A stretch of 64,000 bases of DNA, taken from the NCBI GenBank assembly GCA_002914845.1, contig JXTC01000357.1:20615-84614 (forward strand), read 5' to 3'. Position 1 is the first letter of the stretch, and the number at the start of each line of letters is the position of its first letter. The notes beneath the pieces were generated by a model. The model ran no database searches, was not told where the DNA came from, and was given only the letters and a program-made list of their open reading frames with translations. Of this stretch, positions 35,551 to 47,639 are shown one piece after another. Made by a program: the position numbers and the translations under genes. This DNA comes from Trema orientale (taxonomy: Eukaryota > Streptophyta > Magnoliopsida > Rosales > Cannabaceae).

Positions 35551-37372
35551 TCACCAATACCCAAAATTTTGCCTTTGGCATTATCTCCAAAAGTAACATG
35601 TCCTCCATTTCTTTTTGTGAATGATGAAAGCAAGGAATAGTCTCTAGTCATGTGTTCGGAGCAACCACTATCCAAGAACCAAAAGTTCTTCTTTTTTTAT
35701 ATCTACAAGTAAGAATCAAACTTTGATTATTAGTACCTATACTAATTTGGGTCCTTTAGTGTTAGTTCTAGATTCTTTTAGTATCCAAGCTAGTTTTCCG
35801 AAAAAATATGCATTTTTCTTTACAAAGCATGAAAAACTAGTATGTCCATCTTGATTGCAATATGTACAAGTGTGCTTTGTGTCACTTGTACTAACTTTCA
35901 CAAAATAATTTTTGAGATATTTTTGTTTTATAGAAGATTGGTATCCAATACCTCCTTTGTCAAATACACATTTTTGTTCACCAAGCATCATGTCAAAATG
36001 TTTCTTTCCATTTGTAAATTTGTAGACGATATTAGTCAAGTCAAAAATCTTATCATTCAAGGAAGTATTTTCTTTAGACAAAAGATCACAATTACTATAA
36101 GGTAATTTTACTTCCTTTTCTTTTATAAATTCTTCAACTATTTTTGACAAACTAAAAATTTCCTTTTTGAGAGTATTGCTCTTAAAAATGAGTTTTTCAT
36201 AGTTTTTGTGTAAATCATTGAAATCATTCGATAAACTCTCATAAAATAAATCACAATCACTGTCATTTTCACTACTAGTATCACTATCATCAAGAAATTT
36301 AATTTTAGGTTCAAGAGAGCTTACCTCATTTTCTATTGCTATGAAGCACATGTTGGCAACTTCTTCTTGTTCTTCTCCATCGGATTCTTCTTCATCACTA
36401 TCATCCCAATTGGCCTTCATTGTCTTCTTTCTCATCTTTCTTCTTAGAGGGCATTCGTTCTTCATGTATCCAGGTTTCTTGCATTCAAAGCAAGTGATGG
36501 AATCATCCTTCACTTTCTTCTCTCGGAAGTCATTGCCTTTTGTGTTCTTCTTGAAATTCTTCTTTTTGAAGTTTAAGTACTTCTTGTACGTTTTGGTAAG
36601 TAAGACAATGTCTTCTAGCTCACTATCTCCAAATTTTTCTTCTTCCTCATTACTTTCTAGCATAGTGGCTTTAAGAGTGATTCCTTTGTTTTTCTTCTCC
36701 TCAACTTCATCTTCATTTGTTTCCTTCATTAGGAGTTCATGAGTCATGAGAGAATTCATAAGTTCTTTAAGAGGAAGTTTGCTAAGGTCTTTTGCTTCTT
36801 GAATAGCCACCACCTTACTTTTATATGCTCGAGGAAGACTTCTAAGGATTTTGCTCACCAACTCACCATTTAGAAATATTTTTCCTAGAGCACCAAGAGA
36901 GTTAATAACAGTAGTGGTAAACATTTGAGAAATAAATTCATCTTTTTCTATTTTAAACAAATCATAGTTTCTAGTAAAAATATTAATTCTAGTTTTCTTC
37001 ATGGAGCTAGTTCCTTGATATGACACTTCAAATTCTATACTTCATGTGCATCTCTAGCCTTTTCAACATTGTTATAAATATTCCTATCTAAACCACACAT
37101 AAGAATATTTCTAGCTCTATCATTTTTTGTGAAAGTGATATTGTCTTTTTCATTATATTCCTCTATGTCTTTTTCTAGTTCTCTTCCATTAACAATTTTT
37201 TTTATATTTTCAAAAAACCTTTAGTGACAATATAGCATAAATCCAAGTCAATAGACGTAAGATAAGTGTCCATCTGGTTTCTCTAATAGTTAAAATCACT
37301 TCCATTGAAAAATGGTGGTTTAGATGGTAACAACCCCTCATATTGAAAAGAAAAGTTGTTTGGGCTAGCCAT
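35551..37372 (-). pseudogene. Copia C gag and start of protease
   Basis: Gag should start at ATG 37372 (MASPNNFSFQYEG), but a stop and a frameshift precede the long open part at 35737-37026 (429 codons). That part has SKILRSLPRAYKSKVVAIQE, acidic and basic low-complexity stretches, and two zinc knuckles. In the first, CFECKKPGYMKNEC, Tyr replaces the zinc-binding His. The second, CTYCNQDGHTSFSC, is complete. The coiled-coil-like segment NDLHKNYEKLIFKSNTL separates them. A TAG at 35737 comes just before the protease motif FLDSGCSEHMT (near 35660). Gag packages element RNA. Confidence 0.82.
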
Positions 37373-37423
37373 CTTAAAAATGATTAAGTTTTAAAAATTT
37401 TAGCACCAAGATCTGATACCAAT

Positions 37424-38178
37424 TGTTAGCCCAAAATTAGCTAACGCAAGAGGAGGAGGTGAATTGGATTTGAAAAATTTTGGCAAACTTTTCTTGATAA
37501 GAAAGTAAATTATGCAAGTAACAACAATATCGAGTAAAAATAGCTAAGTAGCATGTATACGCTCAAGATAAATAAATTAAAGAGATAGAAATAGAGAAAT
37601 ACAAACACTATTTTTACGAGTTTTAACAAACACGACGGTTTGTCTATGTCCCAGCTCTTGGCAACTCACTTCGAGCTTTCCACTATCGGATCAAGAGAAT
37701 GGGCTTGACCGACCCTTTTACACGAAGAGTGATTTCTCCTTAGGCACACTCAAGCCTTTACAATAGTCTTGAATCCAGCTCTATCATACCTAACTCGGAT
37801 TGTTTAGACTCCGGTGCCAATCTCACCAAAACTGGGTTGTTTATGAATTCAGTGTCAACCTCACCTCATAATTACAATTTGGTTTTTTGTTTGATACACT
37901 CAACTAGAATCTCTCTACTAAAAATAATTGATACAAGGTAAGCCTAGAGAGAATAAATGTGAACACAAGATATAATCTAGTTTGGCTCAAGTGATTTTTG
38001 TGAAAAAGTGGATTTGAAAGTTTGAATCACAAAAATTAATTTGAACAACTTGAAAGTATATATAAAGCTATGTAGGAATGTTCAAAAGTTGTTTCAAGTG
38101 TTAGAAAAAGCTTCTATTTATAGACTTGAATGAAAACTAGCCATTTTATTTCAAGTCTTTTTCGATTATTTTCAACCG
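37424..38178 (-). repeat. Truncated 5' LTR of copia C
   Basis: In + orientation it starts TGTTAGCCCAAAATTAGC and runs about 755 bp, parallel to the reverse of 45780-46641. It stops near ATTATTTTCAACCGTA and changes directly into the opposite-strand LTR end of copia D. Confidence 0.82.
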
Positions 38179-38390
38179 TAGTATTTGTTGAACCTCGTAA
38201 AATTTGTATTTACATTTCTCTATCCTTATCCTTTTAATTTATTTATCTTGAGCTTGTGCATGCAATTTAGCTATCTTTACTTGTTATTGCTTTTACGTGT
38301 TAAATTTACTTATTTGTCAAGAAAAATTTGCAAAAATTTTTAAAACCTAATTCACCCCCTCTTATTGGGTTAGCTAATCTTGGGCTAACA
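38179..38390 (+). repeat. Truncated 5' LTR end of copia D
   Basis: GTTGAACCTCGTAAAAT...TTGGGCTAACA matches 46520-46641 at the end of the 3' LTR. The first roughly 1.05 kb of the LTR is missing, replaced by the inverted LTR of copia C. Confidence 0.82.
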
Positions 38391-38480
38391 ATTGGTATCA
38401 AAGCTTGGTGTTCATATTTTTAAAACTTAGCCATTTTTGAGATAGCTAGCCCAAACAATTTTTCTTTTCAATATAAGGGG

Positions 38481-39908
38481 TTGTCTCCAACCAAACCTCT
38501 ATTCTTCAATGGAAGTGATTTCAACTATTGGAGAAGTCGTATGGACACTTATCTTAGGTCCATTGATTTTGACTTATGGTATATTGTTACTAAAAGCTCC
38601 TTGAAAATAACCAAAATAGTTGATAGTAGAAAAGTTGAAAAAGACATAGAAGATTATGATGAAAACGATAAAACTAACTTCACCAAAAGTGGTAGAGCTA
38701 GAAATATTCTTATGTGTGGCTTAGATAGGAATATATATAATAATATTAGAAAAGCTAGAGATGCTTATGAATTATGGAATATACTGGAAGTATCATATAA
38801 AGGAACTAGTTCCATGAAGGAAACTAGAATAGATATTTTTACTAGAAACTATGAGTTGTTTAAAATGGAAAAAGATGAATCCATTTTAAAAATGTTTACT
38901 AGATTCACAACTATTATTAAGTCTCTTGGTGCCTTAAGAAAAATCTTTCCAAATGGTTAGTTAGTGAGCAAGATTCTTAGAAGCCTTCCTCGAGCACATA
39001 GAAGCAAGGTAGTGGCTATTCAAGAAGCAAAGGATCTTAGCAAACTTCCTCCTGAAGAACTTATGGATTGTTTTACGACCCATGAAATTCTCATGAAAGA
39101 AACAAATGAAGATGAAGGGGAAGAAAAGAAAAAGAAGGAAATTGTACTGAAAGCCGCTATCCAAAAAAGCTATGAAGAAGAAGAAGAATTTGCAGATAGT
39201 GGACTAGAAGACATTGCCCTACTTACTAAAAGGTACAAAAAGTACTTAAAGTTCAAAAAGAAGAATTTCAAGAAGAATATCAAAGGCAATGACTTCTGAG
39301 AGAAGAAAATAAAGGATGATTCCATCACTTGCTTCGAATGCAAGAAGCCGGGACACAAGAAGAACAAATGTCCCTTGAGAAGAAGAATGAAGAAAAAGGC
39401 AATAAAGGCCACTTAGGATGATAGTGAAGAAGAAGAATTCGAAGAAGAAGAACAAGAAGAAATTGCCAACATGTGCTTCATGGCAACAGAAAATGAGGTA
39501 AGCTCTCTTGAACCTAAAAGTGAATTTCATGATGATAGTGATACTAGAAGTGATTTTAGTGAAAATGATAGTGATTGTGATTTATCTTATTAAAGTTTAT
39601 TGAGTGATTTCAACGATTTACACAAAAACTATGAAAAACTCATTTTCGAGAACAATGCTCTTAAAAAGGAAATTCTTAGTTTGTCAAAAATAGTTGAAAA
39701 GTTTACAAAAGAAAAGGAAGTAAAATTGCCCTGTCATAATTATGATGATTTATCAAAAGAAAATACTTTCTTAAATGACAAGATTTTAGACTGGATCAAA
39801 ATTGTCCACAAATTGACAAATGGAAAGAAAAATTTTGATATGATACTTGGTGGGCGAAAATGTGTATTTGACAAACAAGATATTGGGTATAAATCTTCTA
39901 CAAAATAA
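38481..39908 (+). pseudogene. Copia D gag
   Basis: Open pieces 38481-38960, 38964-39299 and 39600-39908 follow one another. The first reads FFNGSDFNYWRSRMDTYL and NILEVSYKGTSSMKETRIDI; a TAG (38958-38960) separates it from SKILRSLPRAHRSKVVAIQE. A TGA at 39297-39299 precedes a zinc knuckle with intact His (CFECKKPGHKKNKC, near 39330). An acidic region and NDLHKNYEKLIFENNALKKE follow. The start codon just before the first piece has become ATA (near 38442), so even this segment lacks its normal start. Confidence 0.8.
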
Positions 39909-40007
39909 AAATACCTCAAAAATTATTTTGTGAAAGCTAGTACAAGTGACACAAAGCATACTTGAATTTTTTGCAATCAAGATAGACATACTAGTTTTTC
40001 ATGCTTT

Positions 40008-41361
40008 GTGAAGAAGAATGCATATTTTGATGGAAAACTAGCTTGGGTACCAAAAGATTCTAGAACTAACACTCAAGGACCCAAATTAGTATGGGTCCAA
40101 AAATCAAAGTTTGATTCTTACTTATTGGTACAAAAGAAGAGGAACTTTTGGTTCGTGGATAGTGATTGCTCCAAACACATGACCGAAGTCTACTCCTTGC
40201 TCTCATCATTCACAAATAGAGGTGGAGAACATGTTACATTTGGAGACAATGCTAAAGGTAAAATTTTGGGTATAGATAACATTGGTACCGCTTCCTCTCC
40301 CATTATAGAAAATGTTTTACTTATTGATAGTTTTAAACACAATTTACTTAGTATAAGTCAACTTTATGATAAAGGTTATCGAGTTATTTTTTAGCCTTTC
40401 AAATGCTTAATTGAGGATACTTGTTCAAAAGAAATTATTTTTGAAGGGGAAAGAAAAGATAATGTGTGTACTATTGATATTGAAAAATATTTAATCAAGA
40501 TAAATGTTTTTCGGCTTTAAAAGATGATTCTTGGTATTAGCATAGAAGACTTGGACATACTAGCATGAATACTATTTCTAAACTTTTAAAGAAAAACCTT
40601 GTTAGTGGTTTACGTAGTTTACTTTTTAAAAAAGGCAAGGTTTGTGATGCATGTCAATTTAGAAAATAAATAAAAAGTTCTTTTGAATCCAAAAACACCA
40701 TTACTACTTCTAGATCCTTGCAACTACTTCACATGGATTTGTTTGGACCATCAAGAGTTGCTAGTCTTAGTGGAAAATGCTATGCTTTTGTGATAGTCGA
40801 TGATTTTTCAAGTTTAACTTGGGTTCTATTTATTGTTCATAAAAAGGATATTTTAAAAGTTCTTACTATTTTTTGTAAGAAAGTGCAAAGTGAAAAAGGC
40901 TATACCATCATATCTTTTAGAAGTGATCATGGTGGTGAGTTTAAAAATGATGAAACGGAAGCCTTTTGCTACAAAAATAGTTTTGATCATAATTTTTAGC
41001 TCCTATGACTTCACAACAAAATAGAGTTGTAGAAAGAAAGAATAGAACCCTACAAGAAATGGCACGAAGCATGCTAAATAAAAATAGTTTGCCAAAATAT
41101 TTTTAGGCCGAAGCGGTAAGTGCCGCCTATCATATTGTGAATAGAGTTATGATAAGGCCAATTTTAAACAAGATACCTCATGAGCTTTGGAAAGGTAGAA
41201 AACCTAACATTAATTATTTTAAAGCTTTTAGTTGCAAATGCTTTATTTTGAATACTAAAGATAATTTGGGAAACTTTGATTCAAAATCTTATGTTAGTAT
41301 TTTTCTTGGATATTCTATTACTAGTAAGGCTTATGGGTTTTCAATAAAAGAACATTGGTAG
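40008..41361 (+). pseudogene. Copia D protease and integrase
   Basis: 40008-40394 has the protease region FWFVDSDCSKHMT, in which the Asp-Ser-Gly catalytic triplet has become Asp-Ser-Asp, then HVTFGDNAKGKILGI. After stops, HRRLGHTSMNTISKLL and CDACQF (40540-40670) form the zinc region. 40718-40999 reads LLHMDLFGPSRVASL and FRSDHGGEFKND, the first two core aspartates. The third acid lies in the broken frame near 41030. 41137-41361 reads the C-terminal part (NKIPHELWKGRKPN). Non-functional. Confidence 0.8.
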
Positions 41362-41689
41362 ACGAAGAATCTATGCATATTATTTTTTATGAGTCTAACA
41401 CTCTCCTTGAGAAGAGAAAATTAGACGATGATGATGTTGTAGTTTTGGAATCATGCTTGAATGAGCTAAGTATAAATGAGAAAATAAATGAAGAGGAGGA
41501 CATCCAACTATAACAAGATCTTAAGGAAGAAAATGAAAGCGATAATGATAACACTCTCTCTCTTCCTCAAGATTTAAAATTCAATCATGCTCATCATGAA
41601 GACCAAATTCTAGGTGACCCCTTACAAGAAGTCAAGAATAGAGCATCACTTAGAAATATTTGCAATAACATGGCTTTTATCTCTTAAAT

Positions 41690-43216
41690 TGAACCAAAAA
41701 ATTTTAAAGATGCTGAAAAAGATGAATCATGGATTTTAGCTATGCAAGAAGAATTAAATTAATTTGAAAGAAGTGATGTATGAGAATTAGTTCCAAGTTT
41801 TAAGGATCAGTCAGTTATTAGAACTAAATGGGTATTTAGAAATAAAGTAGATGAGCATGGGGTAAATGTGAGAAATAAAGCTAGACTAGTAGCTCAAGAT
41901 TTTAATCAAGAAGAAAGTATCGATTATGAAGAAACCTTCGCACCCGTAGCAAGTTTAGAGTCCATAAGGATGCTCTTAGTATTTCATGTCATAAGGATTT
42001 TACTCTATACCAAATGGATGTTAAGAGTGCATTTCTAAGTGGATACATTTTAGAAGAAGTATATATAGCCCAACCCCCCTGTTTTTGAAATCATAAGTAT
42101 CCAGATCATGTTTTCAAGTTGAAAAAGGCTCTTTATAGTTTAAAGCAAGCTTTTAGAGCTTGATATGATAGATTGAGTAAATTTTTTATTTTAAATTGTT
42201 TTACTAGGGGAAAAGCGGATACTATTCTTTTTATAAAAAGAAAATTGGAAGAGATGATTATAGTTCAAATTTATGTTGATGATATTATATTTGGTGCTAC
42301 TACTGTTTCTCTTTGTGAAGAATTCTCTATGTGTATGCATAATGAATTCGAAGTGAGCATAATGGGAGAACTCAATTTCTTCCTTGGACTTCAAATCAAC
42401 AAATCAAAGAAGACATTTCTATCAATCAATGTAAGTACTTCGAGGATGTGTTGAAGAAGTTCGATACAGAGAATTCCAAGTCAATGAGAACACCTATGAG
42501 CTCTTTAATCAAGCTTGACAAAGACAAAAATGGTAAAGTAGTGGATATCACTAAATATTGAGGTATGATCGGATCACTTCTTTACTTAATAGTTAGTAGA
42601 CCGGATATAATGTTTAATGTTTGTCTGTGTGCTAGATTTCAATCTAATCCTAAGCAATCACATCTTAGTGCAGTAAAAAGTATTTTGAAATATTTGCATA
42701 GCACTATATTTTTAGGATTATGGTATCCAGAAGGCACATACTTTAACATTACTAGTTCTTCAGATGCAGACTTCGTTGGCTGTCAAACCGACTGCAAGAG
42801 GTACTTGTCATTTTCTTGGTTACTCATTTGTGCCATAGTTTAGTAAGAAACAAAATTCTGTTGCTCTTTCTACTATTGAAGTCGAATATATTTCTGCTGG
42901 TAGTTGTTATGCTCAAATTATTTAGATGAAACAAACACTAATGGATTTTGGAATGAAGTATAATAATGTGCCTATTAAATGTGATAATACTAGTACTATC
43001 AATTTGTCCAAAAATCCAATTTTATATTCACGTGCTAAGCATATTGATATTAGATATCATTTTCTTCGTGATCACATGCAAAAAGGTGACATTATACTTG
43101 AGTTTGTATGCACGGAAAAACAACCAGCTGATATTTTCACTAAATCTCTTAGCGAGGATCGTTTTTGCATGATTCGTAGGGAACTTGGCATGATTGATCG
43201 TAATGAGCTTCATTGA
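41690..43216 (+). pseudogene. Copia D reverse transcriptase and RNase H
   Basis: RT begins near 41690 (KDAEKDESWILAMQEEL) and passes [10 protein letters not shown] (near 41925) and [12 protein letters not shown] (near 42012). 42173-42454 carries YVDDIIFGATTVS, the catalytic pair, and GELNFFLGLQ. 42565-42843 reads MIGSLLYLIVSRPDIMFNV and DADFVGCQTDCK. 42926-43216 reads VPIKCDNTSTINLSKNP, RAKHIDIRYHFLRDH and EKQPADIFTKSL, the complete RNase H end. Stops and frame changes separate the pieces. Confidence 0.83.
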
Positions 43217-43761
43217 TATTTTTCTTATTTAAAAGCCATTTTGATTTGTTGTGTATGCTCATTAAATTATTGATTTCTCAATGCTTTCTTTATTGTTTTA
43301 TATGTTTCCATCATTTTTAAACTGGTTTTAACTGAAAATCTTCAAAAATAGAGGAATCGGCAGGCCGAAGATATTTTCGGTCTACTGAAAAGGTGCTCTG
43401 GAAAGCCTTTTCTTTCTGCCTGAATCGGCAGACCGAAAACCTATTTTTGGTCTACCGAAAACTCGCTGTTCCGGGAGTATTTAGGCCATTTTTTTATTTC
43501 TTTTTTCACTCATTATTAACACTCTCCTCACCGAAAACTCTCCCTCTCTCTCCCTAAAACCATCTCTTCTCATGCCTACTCAAATTCTTCTCTAGATTAC
43601 TCAATTTTCTCCTAACCAGAGCTGATTTCATCACTTTATTTCTCATTGTTCTTCACTCTCTTTTGTCACCCAAATCAGATTTTTCCTCTTTTCAAACCCT
43701 AGAATTCGAATTTGGGTTGTTTTTGTTTGAGTCTCTATTCTATCATCGTATTTCTTATCCA

Positions 43762-44801
43762 ATGGCTCCTAGAAGGGAAAACTCAAGGCATAAAGGCACG
43801 AAAATTCGACTAAATGAGTCTGAACAATGCACCAAAGTAAGATTTGATATTCCTCTCTTAGAATCACCTGCTCTTATGACTAGATACAAAGAAATTTTCT
43901 CCAAGAAAAGTATTATTTGGGGTAGAAACTTCAATTTTAGAGACCTAGCCTATGTAAATTTTCCTGATTATGTTAAGAACATGGGATGGACTGAATTCCG
44001 CTCTATTAGAGAGATAGGGTATCTTAGATTGGTTAGGAGATTTTATACCAGTACTAATATCTCTAGGGGACAACATACTATATATGGTTCCTTTAAGGGA
44101 ATAGATTTTGAGGTCACTAAACAACTCCTAGCTGATATTCTGTATTTGCCTTTAAGTGGCTACAAGTTTCCTATAACCAATTCTTGGCCTATTAATGAGG
44201 ACTTTGATTCTCAACAAGCTTTACTCTGATCTCTGATAGTTTTCAGCCTAAGCCTCATGTCACTGATGTTACTCTAGAGGCTAGAATTCTATTCCAATTT
44301 GTGTCTCAGAACATGATTCTAAGAGGTGGTTATAGGGATGCTCCTACCTTCAGTGATCTTTGTTTTGTTGATTCTATTCTAGTTAGGAGAAAGTTAAACT
44401 TGCCTTACTTTATTATTCATGAGATTATTAATGCGATTGAGAATAGGAGATCCTCTCTTCCTTATGATTTCCTACTCACTCGCATCTTCCAATATTTTAA
44501 CACCTCACCATTTGATGAAGCAGAACGTGAACTATGGACTATTGATGTTGAGATCAATAACAAGACCTTCAGTCTCATAGGATTCAGCTTTCTGAACAAT
44601 GAATGGGTGGCCAAAACCAAGCAAGGACACGATTATAGAATGGCAGTAGTGGTGTTGGAGCTGCTGAAGGTGCTCCTAAGGGTACTTATGCTGAAGAGGC
44701 CCCTGCACAACAATTTAACTTTAATGAAGCATTTAATAGCCTCTCTGAACGCATCAACACTATATAGCTTGATATCCAGCACCTATATGACACCGAGCTA
44801 G
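43762..44801 (+). pseudogene. Extra 3' ORF of copia D
   Basis: Starts at ATG 43762 (MAPRRENSRHKGTK) and runs to a break at 44229. It continues in another frame at 44301-44801 (FVDSILVRRKLNLPYFIIHE, DVEINNKTFSLIGFSF). The first part reads RYKEIFSKKSIIWGRNFNF, RDLAYVNFPDYVKNMG and NISRGQHTIYGSFKG. The tail near 44800-44935 reads as a coiled-coil-like piece in a further frame. It is homologous to the extra ORF of copia C. The type resembles plant transposon accessory proteins of unknown function; no signal peptide or membrane helix is visible, so 'env-like' applies by position only. Confidence 0.68.
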
Positions 44802-45377
44802 AGCACTTCCAGATCTTATTAGCCGATGTCAACTCCATCTGTCAACACCAAGAATGTCAATTTCATATCATTCAGGATCAACAAGAGGAGATGATGAGGA
44901 TGATGCAATCCTTCTTCGGCCACTTTCCTCCTCCCTAGATTTTTTTCCTTGGACTTTTATTTGGTCATTTCATGCATGAACTCTATGTTTGAATTCAATG
45001 CGTTGTTTTGATTACTTGGAACTCTAAAGTATGAATTTTTTTCTATTGCATTAAATATTTCATTGTCATATATTTGCCTTACTCTTCTTTTTTGTGGATT
45101 TCTTTTTGATGATATCAAAATAGGGAGAAGAATGTGTTTTGATTCACAATTGGTATCAACTTGGTCTTTATAATTTTGATTAGTACAATTGGTATCAATT
45201 AGCAATTTTCTTCAAAACATGCACGCTTTGTGAGATTAAGGGGGAGATTTAATTCTTTTTATTAAGCATATTTTGAGGGGAGTATTCAAGGTTTGGTAAG
45301 GACACTTATCTCTATTTATTTCTTATTCTTTACTCCTTTTTAAATCAAATGTTTATTATCATTAAAAAGGGGGAGAT

Positions 45378-46641
45378 TGTTGGCTCATACTTTGTATCAT
45401 CAATCCTATACTTATATTTTGAAGTTAACAAACATATGATTAAGAACTAATAATCTACTTGAGTGTGTAGCAAGCTAAACTGAAAGGATCACAAGACATT
45501 CAAAATGGATTATGGAAAAGAGCTTGAAGACAAAGTTCAAGAATACAAGACCTAAACTAGCAAAGGTTAAATACTTAGTTTTTGTACTTGAATACTTGTT
45601 TACACATAATATGATCTTAATGGCTCAAATTTTTTCATAAAATTGGAAATTTTCAAACCGATACAGTCAAACTTACTTATCTCCAATTAAAATAAGATTC
45701 ATTTTACATAAGTTTTTAAATTGATGTATGAATTTCTATAGGTTCCGTATTACATAAAAAATTAATTTATGAAGTCACATTTTGAAAATAATCGAAAAAG
45801 ACTTGAAATAAAAATCAAATATTGCTCTTGGGTATTTTCGGCAAAGTGGTTCCCATTTTTCGGTCTACCAATTCCTTGCCAAATGTTTAGGAATTTTCAT
45901 ATTCGACCGTTAGAACCGCACTACCAATAGCTAGTATTTTCGGTTGACTGAAAATACACTTTCTGTCTATCGCAAATGACAGTTTGTCTGTCAAATGGTC
46001 TAAAATGGCTAGTTTTCATTTATATCTATAAATAGAAGCTTTTCTAACATTTGAAACAACTTTTGAACATTCTTACATTGCTTTAAACATACTTTCAAAT
46101 TGTTCAAATCAATATTTGTGATTCAAACTTTCAAATCTACTTTTTCAAAAAAATCATCTGAGCCAAACTAGATTATATCTTGGTTCTCATTTATTCTCTC
46201 TGGGCTTATCTCATATCAATTATTTTCATTAGAGAGATTTTAATAGAACGTATCAACAAACAAAAATCAAAATTGTATTTGTAAGGTGAGGTTGATACCG
46301 GATTCATGAACAACCCAGTTTTGGTGAAATTGGTACTGGAGTCTAAACAATCTGAGTTAGGCGTGATAGAGCCGGATTCAAAGCTATTATAAAGGTTCGA
46401 GTGTGCCAAAGGAGAAGTCATTTATTGTGTAAAATGGTCAGTCAAGCCCATTCTCTTGATTCGATAGTGAAGAGCGCGAAGTGGGTTGCCAAGTATCGGG
46501 GACGTAGACAAACCATCGTGTTTATTGAACCTCATAAAAATAGTGTTTGTATTTCTCTATCCTTGTCTCTTTAATATATTTATCTTGAGCTTATGCATGT
46601 TATTCACCCCGCCTCTTAGGTTAGCTAATTTTGGGCTAACA
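45378..46641 (+). repeat. 3' LTR of copia D (1264 bp)
   Basis: TGTTGGCTCATACTTTG follows the purine tract; it ends TTGGGCTAACA. This is the most complete LTR of the pair. CTATAAATAGAAGC near 46028 is a probable TATA box. The U3 part contains TTTTCGGTCTACC-type palindromic motifs near 45836-45985. Confidence 0.85.
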
Positions 46642-47639
46642 AATTCATGACTCCCGATCACACGTTTTGGATGTTGAATTTTCTACTAGAGCATCAAATG
46701 GTGAAACTAAGATCACACTGCATCTAGAACGCTGAATTTAGATACCAAAGGCATATGACTTGTCCAATTAAGATTTAGGTTGAAACCCGATAGCCACAAT
46801 ATGCAAATCAATGCAAATCCTGACATACATCGATTCCTGTTCATAGTAAATTTTTAATGTGATGTTATATGTCATTGGACTCTAATAGACGACTCCTTTG
46901 AAACAACATATAAACCACAATCTTTTAATGTGCAAAATTTACAATTTCTCATAGGGAAAGAAACAAGTATCGTAAGAAGTCGGTGACCACCTGAAGAGTC
47001 GCCACGTTGTTGGCGAAGAGGGAGGCTAGGCGGTGGCCGATGACAGCTCAATAGGCAAGAAACCCTCGTGGGAGGTGTTACCTTCACCCTACTCGATCCG
47101 GGTTTACAAAGCGGTAAGAGTAGGCACTAGAGCTTTCGCAGAGGTGGATTAGCCATTAGGTTGGTGTGTCAATCGATCAACGAGATGCTCTGACGACTAC
47201 TTTCTAATCGAGCACAGCGAGGAAGGGCAGGGGGAAGAGAACGTGCGGGGGAGAAGGGAGGAGATGATAGAGTCTGGGTACTTTCAACACATGTCAAGTG
47301 CTGGGGTTTGACTTCCTAGACTTTACAAATCAGTCCCTACCTTTAATTTCTCTCCAAACATGCCATTAAAATTTGTTGAAAAGTCCCACGTGTTTGCATT
47401 TATGTCCTTGGCACAAAAATTCTGACAATTTAACCCAAATTCAAAATTTATATCTATTTTTTCAGGGAAAAAAAGGGAAGGATCCACATAGAAAAGCCAA
47501 GACTAATCTATTAGACTAAACTTCTAGTAATGCCTCATTAAAACCTTACAAGAGCAAAGACTAAAGGGAAAAAATCAAGGAAGGAAAAAGAGTATAGTGC
47601 TTTACAAACACTAACGAAAATGATAATAATGAGGACTAA
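46642..47639. other. Intergenic, no gene supported
   Basis: Mixed AT-rich DNA with a more GC-rich patch at about 46975-47260. ORFs here (such as 46872-47087 on the minus strand) have no recognisable domain and read as low-complexity repeat sequence. Text near 47290-47420 resembles that near 50465-50600 in style and may be pieces of one LTR family. Confidence 0.4.

Larger units (their letters stand above)
27103..38178 (-). mobile_element. SIRE-like Ty1/copia element C (minus arm of head-to-head pair)
   Basis: Read on the minus strand: truncated 5' LTR (37424-38178), PBS (37410-37421, TGGTATCAGATC), gag, protease, integrase, RT, RNase H, an extra 3' ORF, a purine tract next to 27945, and a 3' LTR (27103-27944). 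The LTRs end in GTTAGCTAAT...GGGCTAACA. Two solo-LTR-like insertions (32602-34093 and 34349-35550) interrupt integrase and protease. The element is the same family as the plus-strand element to its right, at roughly 80-85% protein identity by eye. Large gag and an extra 3' ORF fit the SIRE/Maximus clade, by family knowledge. Confidence 0.85.
38179..46641 (+). mobile_element. SIRE-like Ty1/copia element D (plus arm of head-to-head pair)
   Basis: Order on the + strand: last 212 bp of a 5' LTR (38179-38390, ending GGGCTAACA), PBS TGGTATCAAAGC (38393-38404), gag, protease, integrase, RT, RNase H, extra ORF, purine tract AAAAAGGGGGAGA (45364-45376), and a 3' LTR (45378-46641). All coding segments match copia C in order but contain stops and frameshifts, and the gag ATG is ATA. 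No target duplicate is visible, as expected when the 5' LTR is cut. Confidence 0.86.

Noticed and set aside
27103..46641. One recent inverted duplication of a single element
   Set aside because: The two arms differ at many codons and in LTR lengths, so they were separate insertions of one family.
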